A stretch of 64,000 bases of DNA from Aphelenchoides besseyi (Eukaryota; Nematoda; Chromadorea; Rhabditida; Aphelenchoididae), in assembly GCA_024699855.1 (NCBI GenBank), contig JAMPIQ010000003.1, forward strand, positions 8,494,001 to 8,558,000. The letters run 5' to 3'. The position numbers and the translations under genes were made by a program. How positions within the stretch are numbered: the stretch's first letter is position 1; each line of letters begins with the position of its first letter. Positions 55,016 to 64,000 of the stretch are shown here, piece after piece. The notes below the pieces were generated by a model. It saw only the letters and a program-made list of their open reading frames with translations, was not told the origin of the DNA and made no database searches.

Positions 55016-57033
55016 CCCTCCTAACCAATAGTGAAAGATTGCAAAAAGGAGTTGATTATGTTGCAGTTAACGGCTCTAAATAGCCATTGAAACTGATAAG
55101 TTTAAAAGACTTCGTTCTCAAACCACCCTGTTAATCTGCTGTTTGTGAGCTATAAAGAGTGTGAAGTCGGTGATTTCCAATTTTGATCACATTTGCAAAT
55201 GACTTTTCAAAATTTTAATTTAGCAAACTTGTTTCATTCGTAAAATTGAGAAACAGTTTACGAGTAGTTACTGCCATCAAACTTTTACCCAAAGTCTTGT
55301 GTTCGCTCTTCAACATCTCGAAGATCTACGCAAACTTTTCAGAATGCATGGCAATTAGAAGCTTAAGTTCGATCGGAAATCGAGGATCAGAGACTGCGGT
55401 CGAACGTGATCGGCGGTCGGTTGCCCGTCGAATGCAACGCGATTTGAGCGGTTTGAAACCGCGACGCTTTGTACGTTTTTGGTTGATCGGTTTGCTGTAG
55501 AGAAACGTTTTGCGATTCGACGGCAGTAGTCGTGAAATTGTTTTTTGCGAACAAAAAACCGAGTAATGAAATCAAGACGATGTCCGGATTCCCGAGGAGG
55601 CGAACAGAAAACGGTAAGCGCGATTTCTGTAAACTCGACGACGCATGAAATTCGAAAAACTTGCTTTGCGTCGGAATTCGCAATAAACGTGACGTTTTCG
55701 TAGGAAATTTGGCGTCGAATTCCAATTGTTTTAAACGACTGTAGAGTCAGCTCGTTTCTGATCGAGAACGTGAAGTCGATGCGGTTGCCGTCTCAATTTT
55801 TGGCGTCCATTCGAAAACAACCGCGACCTCTCCAATTACCTCACACGATTTCGCAGAGAAGAAAGACGATCACGACGAGTGACCTAACCCTCTTCTTCGC
55901 CTCTAAAGTTTACTTTGCGTCATCTTCGGTCCGATTGCTATTTTTATAGTCAATTTTAACGGTTTGAGAGTGAACGTTCGAAGTTCGGTCACATTTCGCG
56001 TCGATGTGTCATGACCTTTTACGCACTATTAATACGACCATTTGTTTTTGCGTATACGAGGCAATGGACGAAAGGTTTTTTCGTTCGTCTAAACGGTCCA
56101 CGAAAGTGAAAAAAGCGATTTCGAAATCCATGTTTTCGGATTTAAGCGGCAAAAAGCGTGGGCAGTAGAGCGCAGCTTTCATCCACGGGAATTTGAATTC
56201 CACTTGTTTCGTAATTTCGAACTAGCTATAATCGCCCTCGCGAGCTCACTCCCTCGGGTCTTGGGAATCGATTCGAGCGCATTCCAAATTTTTTTTCTAA
56301 ACGTCATTTCGTGCCAGCAAAACGCACTCATCAGGAATCTCCATTTTGATCTCAATCTCCTGATCACTTGTTAGTCGCAGATTTTTGCACGTCTGCAAAT
56401 TTAACGATGGAAATCGAAGCGTTCGAATTTCGTGCGTCCATTTGGCTGACGACAAGACGTGAGAAAACGTGAGCAAAAATATCGGCGAATGGTGCGCGAA
56501 AGACGCGTTTGTTTGTCCAAGACAAACGCAAAAGACGTTTGTTCGATGGCCATGAGCGCCGAAACACGGGAATTTTCTTTTTTACCTTTGCAACAAAACG
56601 AACTTCGCGCTCGGAAGAATACTGACCGCCATTCGGAAAATTGCCTTCAATCTCTCGGAGGAGCGTGATCGTTGGGAAATCGCGGAAATGTTTTTTGATG
56701 TTTAGACTCAAAAATGAATTTGATCGCCCAATTCGCCAGAAAACGTCATATGGTTTTTCACCAAAAAAATTTTTGGCGCTTTTTCCTTTTGGCGCGTTCT
56801 CCTAATTACTCGAAAGATTTTTAAACCGAAAATAACGACCGCGTCCGTGCGACGGCTGCAAATGGCCGTTCGCGGCGATCGACGTTTTTGCGCAAATTTC
56901 GGTCTTTTTATCAAAAAACGGACGAAGGGAATCAACAGCCGCCGTCTGTGACTCATTTTTCCCCATTCGACCACTTTGTTGTTGTTGTTCTTCTTCTTTC
57001 TAACGTCCATTCTGTTCGATTTGAACGCACGCA
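55016..57033. other. 2 kb upstream of the myosin gene, no supported exon
   Basis: Open frames here (for example 55246-55500 plus, 56364-57034 minus) l lack splice context and protein-like composition. From about 55370 to 57030 the sequence is noticeably richer in CG dinucleotides than the rest of the window. Probably regulatory or 5' sequence of the myosin V gene. Confidence 0.45.
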
Positions 57034-60000
57034 ATGCGTCCTTCTATAAACCAAACGCAAAAGGTAATCGAATGCGAATCCGGAGGCCAATTTTCGATTC
57101 ATTTGTTTTTGATTTTCGAAACTAACTCATGTATTTAGCCATCATGTTCAACTAATAACAAAACTGCTCCTTCAACAAGCATTCAAATTCGCGAAATGAT
57201 GATCAACGGCTCCGCGACTTTGGGTCGTCAAGACACGTATCCGTTCGAGGAGTTTCGCAAGGGAACGCTCATTTGGATCAAGGACCCGGAACGTGTTTGG
57301 GTTCAAGCCGAACTGCTACACAACTTCTCATTCAACTCGCCGACAATTTCGTTGAAGCGAATTTCGGACGAACAAGTGAGTTTGCCTGTGGTTTTGGTCA
57401 TAACGTCGTTTTTTCAGCAAATCGAATACAATCCAAGCAAAAATGGAATGCCATTTCCCTGCAACCCAAAGGTTCTTTTGGGCAAAGACGATCTCACTTC
57501 TTTGAGTTACCTCCACGAACCGGCCGTTCTCAACAATTTGCAATATCGATTCGAGCGTTTGGAGAAGATCTACACCTACTGCGGAATCGTTTTGGTAGCC
57601 ATCAATCCCTACACCGACTGTTCGCACTTCTACGGCGATGACGTCATTCGAGTGAGTTTAATCGACATCATCGGAATCCGATTGTTTTTGAGGTCTATCA
57701 AGGACAGGGAAAACAAGTTCGCGGCTTGGTCCCGCACATTTTTGCCATTGCCGAAGAGTCGTTTTTCGATATGCGCGAATACGGGAAGAATCAGGCGGTG
57801 ATTGTGAGCGGTGAGAGTGGAGCCGGAAAGACGGTCTCCGCAAAGTTTGTTATGAGGTTTGTTTTCTAGTCATTTGCATCGATGAACAGAGTTGCAGGTA
57901 TTTGACTCACGTTGCCGGTGGCCAACAAGTGACTGACGGTGGTGGTATCGAAAGTCGAGTTTTGGCGTCGAATCCGGTGATGGAGGCGATTGGAAATGCA
58001 CGAACGATTCGCAACGACAATTCTTCGCGTTTCGGCAAATTCATTCAAATTCACTTTACCGATCGTTTCAACATCTCAGGTGCGGAAATGAAAACCTACT
58101 TGTTGGAGAAGTCACGAGTCGTTTATCAAGTGAGTTCGTGATCTTCAAGCATGCCAATCAGTTGCTGTTTCAGTCTCAAAATGAGCGTAATTACCACATT
58201 TTCTATCAAATGACCGCGGCTCGCGAGCATTCGATTCTGCAAGGACTTGAACTCGGTTTCCGTTTTGATTCATTTCGATCTAAACTTGACAGTTTTCAGA
58301 CCCAGCCACCAATTTTCATTACACGAATCAAGGTGATGCTTTCGAGATTCCGGGCGTTAACGACGAGGAAGAATTTCGACGAACCATCTCGTCGCTGTCG
58401 ATGTTGGGTGTCGACGAGGACAAACAGCGAGAAATTTTTCGTGTTCTCGCCGGTGTTCTGCATTTAGGAAATGTTGGATTTGTTCCGGCAAACGATCAAG
58501 CTCAAATTGATGTAAAACATCAGGGCTTTAAATCTTTACAAGTCATTCATTTAGCCCTCATCTGCAAATCACGTTAAAATCTTGTGTTCGCAATTGTTGG
58601 AAGTTGATGCAAATGCTCTTGCTCTGTGGTTATCGGCACGAGAGATTCGCGCAGGACCGGAAACCGTTCGCAAACCGCTGAACATTCAAGAAGCAATCAA
58701 CAATCGAGATGCACTCTCCAAACTCATTTACGCCTGTGTTTTCAATTGGATTGTCGACGCCATCAACGGCAGTTTGAGCGTAAGTGGAGCAAATGAATCG
58801 AAACGACGTGCCGACGCTATGGTGCGTTTCGTTGGTGTTCTGGACATTTACGGTAAAGAAACTCAAATCATTTGGCTTCATACCTTTACGATTTGCAGGT
58901 TTCGAGACCTTCGATCAAAACTCTTTTGAGCAATTTTGCATCAACTATGCCAACGAAAAACTTCAACAATCATTCAATCAACATGTTTTTAAGTTGGAAC
59001 AAGCGGAATACGAGCGGGAAGACATCGCGTGGGTTCGTATCGACTACTACGACAATCAGGCATGCATCGACTTGATTGAAGCTCGTCCCGGTTTAATCGA
59101 TTATTTGGACGAGCAGTGCAAAGTAGGCAATGAAGTCGATCACAAAGTCAATTGAAATTTCAGACCGGTCGAGGAACAGACGAAGGCTGGTTAGGTCAAA
59201 TGCAAAACTGTCCGAAGCTGAAAGTCTCCGAGCATCTTCAAATGCCAAAAATCAACAAAGGATCTTTCATTGTCAAACACTTTGCTTCGGACGTCTGCTA
59301 CAACATTGACGGGTTCTTGGAGAAGAATAAAGATACGGTGAACGAGCAGCTTTTGGAAGTGATCAGTAAAACGAAGGTAATTGTTGATTGACCAAATTGA
59401 AGCAAATACTCAATTTCAGTTCAAATTCCTTCGCGAAGTCACTGGCGACTTTTTGGCTTCTTCGTCTACGGGAGTTAAACGAAAGAAAACGGTTGCTGTA
59501 CAATTTCGAGACTCATTGAAAGAGTTGATCACCGTACTTGCATCCACTCGTCCGCATTATGTTCGTTGCATCAAACCAAATGACACAAAAGAACGTTTTC
59601 TCTTTGAACCAAAACGCGCGATTCAACAGCTACGAGCCTGTGGTGTGTTGGAAACTGTTCGAATTTCGGCTACCGGCTATCCGTCGCGATGGTCGTACGA
59701 AGATTTCAAACAACGTTACGGAGTTCTTTTGGCCGATCGTCGCAATCTGAAACTGAAAGAATTCGCCCACCAGACATGTCAGAAGTGGTTGGAAGCAGAG
59801 AAGTTCGCTTTGGGAAAAACGAAAATCTTCTTTCGAACCGGACAAGTGGCTTTGTTGGAGAAGTTGCGTTACGATACATTGGCCGATGCTGCAATTCGAA
59901 TCCAGTCATATTGGCGCGGTTTTGTTCAACGACGTCGTTATCTGGAACTCAAAAATGCGATCAGAACGATGCAAGTAAGTGGCTTTGAGCTTGTGTCCGT

Positions 60001-62421
60001 ATTCTCATCACAATTTTCAGGCCACTTGTCGTGCTTTCATGGCTTATCGTCGTATGAAGTTTCTGCAGATGCATCGAGCTGCCATTTCGATGCAATCGAC
60101 TGTACGCGGTTATTTGCAACGTCGACGTTACGAACGTATTCGAGCGGCCATCATCGAAATCCAATCGCGTTATCGTGCAATGATCGTCAGACGTGAATTC
60201 TTGAAAGCCAAATACGAACGTTCGGCTCTAACTATCCAACGACATTACCGTGGTTATCTCGTGCGTCGCGAACAAGTCAAACGAATGAGTCGAATTGTCA
60301 AAGTGCAATCGTGTGTTCGTCGCTGGTTAGCAAAACGTCGATTGCGAGATCTGAAGGTTTGAAACGAATCATAAGCTTTCGATAGTCCTAAGATGTTTAG
60401 CAAGAAGCTCGTAGTGTTAACTATTGGCAGGACTTACACCGTGGTTTGGCGAACAAAGTCATCGAACTGCAACGTCGTTTGGATATCTCGGTTGGTTTCC
60501 ATTTCGGTTTTCAATACGAATCGATTTTCAGGTCAATGAATGCAACGTGCTCAAAGGTCTTTGTGCCGACGTGAGCGACTTGAATGCTCGTGTCATTGCC
60601 CAGCAAATTCAAATCGAAGCCTTGCAGTACGAAAAGACCCAAACCGAACAGTCGATGCAGACGCTGCGAGAACGATTGCAAAATGAAATGGAAGAGAAAC
60701 AACTGTTGCAGCAAGAACGAGACAAACTGAAAACAGAAGTCGAACAAAACCAATGGCACATCACTGATTTGTTTAACACGAAAAACGTAATTTTCAAAAA
60801 AATCATTGCTTACGCTTCTTGGTTCTATCCGCACATTCAATACAAATCTGCACGTATTTCGATTAAAGCCAATTTAATTTCTTGTCTTTCAGGCGTTGCA
60901 AGACAAATTGGATCGTTTACAGGACGAGAAAACGAAGTCACAAGCATATCGTCGCGGTCTTTCGATTTCACCTTCTGATTCGCCGGACGGTGAGCGTCTT
61001 CTTTTGCTCTCTAGACTCTACGATTGAATTCAGATGACCAGGAAAACATACCCATTCGTTTGGAACCGTTGCCTTCTCAACCGCATTCCGGATTCCTCGA
61101 AGTTCGAAATGTTCCCGAGTTTGCTCGGGTTCTGATCAACGATCTGAAACCACAAACTGCTCGTCGTCAGCTATCTCCCGGTTTTCCCGCCAATTTGTTG
61201 TTGGCCGCTTTTCGATACTTCGACCGCGAACGGGACGATGCAGCGATCACTGCTCTGTTTACAGTTGCTCATACGACGTTGCGTAACTTGGCAAACGTAT
61301 GTTTCTCTTGTGTGTTTGTATTGAACAGAAAGTATTTTAGAAGTCGAGTGACATTGATTCCCTATCGCTGTGGTTGGTCAACTCGTGGCAGCTGTTGAAT
61401 TTGCTTCGTCAGTACAGTGGAGAAGATGGAGAAAGCGAATGGCATGCGAAGAACACGGACAAACAAAACGGTTGGCGAATTCAACACTTCAATTTCGCTC
61501 CAATTCGACAACAATTGACATCACGAATCGAAGATCTCTATTACAAATTTATGAAGAATGCCGTTGAACCGTCGTTGATGCCAAAAATCGGTTGGTTTTT
61601 TTATCGACAATCATCACTATCGATGATTTTAGTTCCGTGCGTTTTGCAACATGAAAGTGTTTCTTTCTCTGATCCACGATCCAGCAATCAAAAGACGAAA
61701 GAACCGCCAGTTGAAGCCCTTTACGAGATAATCAAATTCGTAAGTCAACAGTATGATCAAAGTGATTATATGATTGTTTTAGATGGGTACCATTTGTACT
61801 ACACTGCGTGATTATGGAGCCGATTTAAGTCTTCTCGAACAAGTTTTCAATCAAATTGCCAAATGGATTTGTGAGACAGCAATGAATCAGTTGATCTATA
61901 GAAAAGACTTGTGCAATTTGGTTAAAGCCATTCAAATCAAACAGAACGTTCGCGAAATTCAAGGCTGGATGGAAAAACACAAACTGAAGTATTGTACGGA
62001 AGCGTTGGAGCCGTTGATTCAAGCAACACATGTGATGTTGACGGAGAAAACAGACTCACAACTGGACAAACTATGCAACGAGTTGACAACCAAGCTCACT
62101 GTCAAACAAGTGGTTTCGATTCTCGAGAACTATAAGCCTTTGCATGATTACGAAGAAGAAGTTCCCAGTGAGTTCATCAAGAAGGTGAAAGATCGTTTGT
62201 CTGGTCGCCGAGTTTTGGCGGAAATCGACAACAAACTACACAGTTTGGTGAGTCCAAATCTCGCCATTGAGAAACATTCTTGACTTCAGGATACTGCATC
62301 AATGTCAGGAACCCAATTGGCCAAATTCAATTCGCAACCTTTTGTTTACTCGAACTATCCGTTGGATCAGCTGACTATTCCCTCAATTTTACGCTTAGAG
62401 TTAATTACTCGATTCGTCTGA
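57034..62421 (+). CDS. hum-2: Class V unconventional myosin (HUM-2-like)
   Basis: Class V myosins are processive actin motors that carry vesicles and organelles. The ATG at 57034 with a 75-nt intron joins in frame to the exon holding a second possible start at 57196; I favour the longer form slightly. The N-terminal SH3-like region ([20 protein letters not shown]) leads to the motor: P-loop GESGAGKT (about 57817), switch [11 protein letters not shown] (about 58013), and switch II DIYGFETF split by an intron at about 58853-58898. The actin-binding region includes [13 protein letters not shown] motifs cluster at 59885-60355 ([19 protein letters not shown] and five or so more). A coiled coil follows at 60530-60960. 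The C-terminal dilute (DIL) domain spans about 61230-62290 ([39 protein letters not shown]), ending [14 protein letters not shown]. This is the full class V architecture. Confidence 0.93.
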
Positions 62422-62667
62422 ACTCATATTTCTATTTTCTTAGCTTTACACTCTTCCTAATTCTTAATTTGTATTCCGGTTCTAACTTTTCGTTCGTTAA
62501 CCGCTTTTTTGTTATCGGAGGTCATTAGGATCAAACATTTGATCTTCTCCTTTCTGTTATGATTGTTACAAAGTGCAGTTAGTGACTTTACTGTTCATAA
62601 GTTGATAATTCTATAAACTGTTTTATACTAAAAGCTTAGCGTTTGTAAACAACTCGAGTTTTTGGGT

Positions 62668-64000
62668 TCAGTGACGTTTCTTGATTCTGCACTGGTAATT
62701 TTGACAGGCGATCGACATTCCGCTGTAAGCTTTGAGCAGAGTTGGCGGAACGGTTGCAGCAGAAAACTAAACGCTCAATTGCCTAAATGTCTTTGAGTGA
62801 CACAGACCTGGAATTGGTTTAGTAGGTTGGCAATGAACAGGTAAATTGACATCTTGGCCAAAGATTCTCCTAAAATATTCGTACAACAGTGCGATGTTTG
62901 ATAACTAACCCAGACCTGAAATGATCGAATTCATTTTGATAAGAATGGCAGATAAAAGTGATAGAAACAATCTTCTTAAAACGACTTACATGCTCGTTTT
63001 CCAAGTGAAAATGGAACGAATTCTTCCGCTTTCTTCAATTGTCCATTTTCGTCGATGAAGCGGTCGGGATCGAAGTGCTCTGGATTGGGATAGAAATCGG
63101 GGTCCCATAACATGACGGAGATTTGCGGGACGACAACAGTTCCAGAAGGTATCACCACTCCTTCGTATTGAACATCACGATTTGTTTTTCTTGGCAAATT
63201 TAAAGCAAAAACGTTGGATACCCGTTGAGTTTCCTGCAAACATCATACTTTTTGTCCAGAGACTATAAGCAAACCATAATAACGGCGTTACAGTACGGTA
63301 AACTTTGACGATCAGCGACGGTAATTAGTCGATCTGAGCCGATTACAGCGTCTAATTCGTCGTGCATTTTCTTCTGTACTTCTGGATTTTGTATGAGGTA
63401 ACCCAAACACCAAGTGATAGTAGCACTTGTAGTTTCCTCAAATCGATTTGTTTCGTAGAATCAACCGAAACTCACCTGACCCGCAAACCACATATCGACT
63501 ACAGAGCCAAGCAATTGTTCACGTCTAAAGTGTTTCTTGTAAGTCGGCTATTAGATTTAACCTACGAAAAGCTGTGTTGCTCGCCAGTAGTGTCTTTGTT
63601 TTGTTTATGAATGAGATAGGCATCAATGAAGTCACGAGGTTCAAATTCAATCGTGTAATCGGTGGTTCTTTCGTGGTCTTTGATGATTTCGTCAATAAAA
63701 CGAAAGATCTCGCGTTGTGGCCAAAGAATTCGATCGAAGCGACGTTGGAAAAACGGTATTTTCAAAAGCACTTTGTAGTTCATGGACATTTGAAAAAGAG
63801 GATCTGCAAGTGACGCAAAGAAACGTGCAGTCTTCTCTTTCATTTCAACAAACTCATGAGCTTTATCCTAAAAGTGAATGAAAGATCAGTCAACTAATGG
63901 CTTGTTTTACATTTGCGGTGAATCGATAGCCACACAGAACCGAGTTGAGCACGGAACCCACGGCCAAATCCGTATGTTTGTAGGCGTCTATTTCGTCTGT
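62668..64000 (-). CDS. Cytochrome P450, 3' part (gene continues beyond the window)
   Basis: P450s are ER haem mono-oxygenases acting on xenobiotics or lipids; this layout fits the animal CYP2-clan-like group expanded in nematodes. Visible parts in order: TDEIDAYKHTDLAVGSVLNS (window edge), SLADPLFQMSMNYKVLLKIP, and an exon with the I-helix oxygen-binding region (WFAGQ/ETTSATITW near 63435). The K-helix stretch with ETQRVSNVFALNLPR (E..R, about 63236) and PNPEHFDPDRFIDENGQLKK follow. The haem-binding loop is VPFSLGKRAC, continuing GESLAKM after an intron; the Cys ligand is at about 62985. The stop is at 62668-62670. Introns are about 40-75 nt. The N-terminal membrane anchor lies outside the window. 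Confidence 0.88.

Noticed and set aside
55246..57034. Coding genes in the CG-rich stretch (several open frames of 60-115 codons)
   Set aside because: No splice-consistent exon chain, Arg/Lys/Phe-biased composition from CG-rich text, and no domain recognised.

Overview
This window is nuclear DNA from a nematode, most likely a chromadorean. The evidence is dense protein-coding genes on both strands cut by very short introns (mostly 38-50 nt, GT...TTTCAG-type ends), multi-exon 7TM chemoreceptor genes of the nematode type, a major-sperm-protein-domain gene, a DAF-19-type X-box upstream of a BBS gene, and gene spacing that looks like a trans-spliced operon. No species is claimed. Exon coordinates are my own manual splice models read from the sequence; none has transcript support. 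|| 1-12 kb is a conserved, housekeeping-type block. On the minus strand, in transcription order, lie an ANKLE1/LEM-3 nuclease (8411-6232), a TTC14-like S1/TPR protein (5939-4180) and a TELO2/CLK-2 homologue (3953-2005). The junctions between them have poly(A) signals about 90-100 bp from a splice-acceptor-like site just before the next ATG, as in nematode operons. BBS9 (8973-11807) is divergent from LEM-3 and has an X-box about 100 bp upstream of its ATG. || 11.9-24.2 kb is rich in mobile DNA: a long-TIR mariner-like element interrupted by a nearly intact Merlin (IS1595-like) element, a relic mariner end, a 1-kb TIR element carrying a tRNA-Ser-like module, and a 0.8-kb near-perfect palindrome built from the same repeat. 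Between them are two 7TM receptors and several small genes. || 24.3-34.7 kb holds a double-domain S28 serine carboxypeptidase whose first domain has lost its catalytic residues, a convergent pair of related secreted proteins, a coiled-coil protein and a short secreted protein. || 35-55 kb holds a segmental duplication (35.13-36.78 kb and 53.36-55.0 kb) linking a basic-secretory-protein (BSP, PF04450-like) metallopeptidase to a small MSKR-type gene family (three copies, at 36, 46 and 54 kb). Between the copies are a cystatin, a ZIP-family transporter without its metal-binding histidines, a GH31 alpha-glucosidase apparently interrupted by a small palindromic insertion, a 7TM receptor, an MSP-domain protein, a Ser/Pro-rich protein, a Leu/Gly-rich secreted protein and an SH2-like protein. 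|| 57-64 kb holds a complete class V myosin and the 3' part of a cytochrome P450 that leaves the window. A recurring theme is degenerate catalytic or metal-binding sites within otherwise well-conserved folds (S28 domain 1, BSP domain 1, ZIP).
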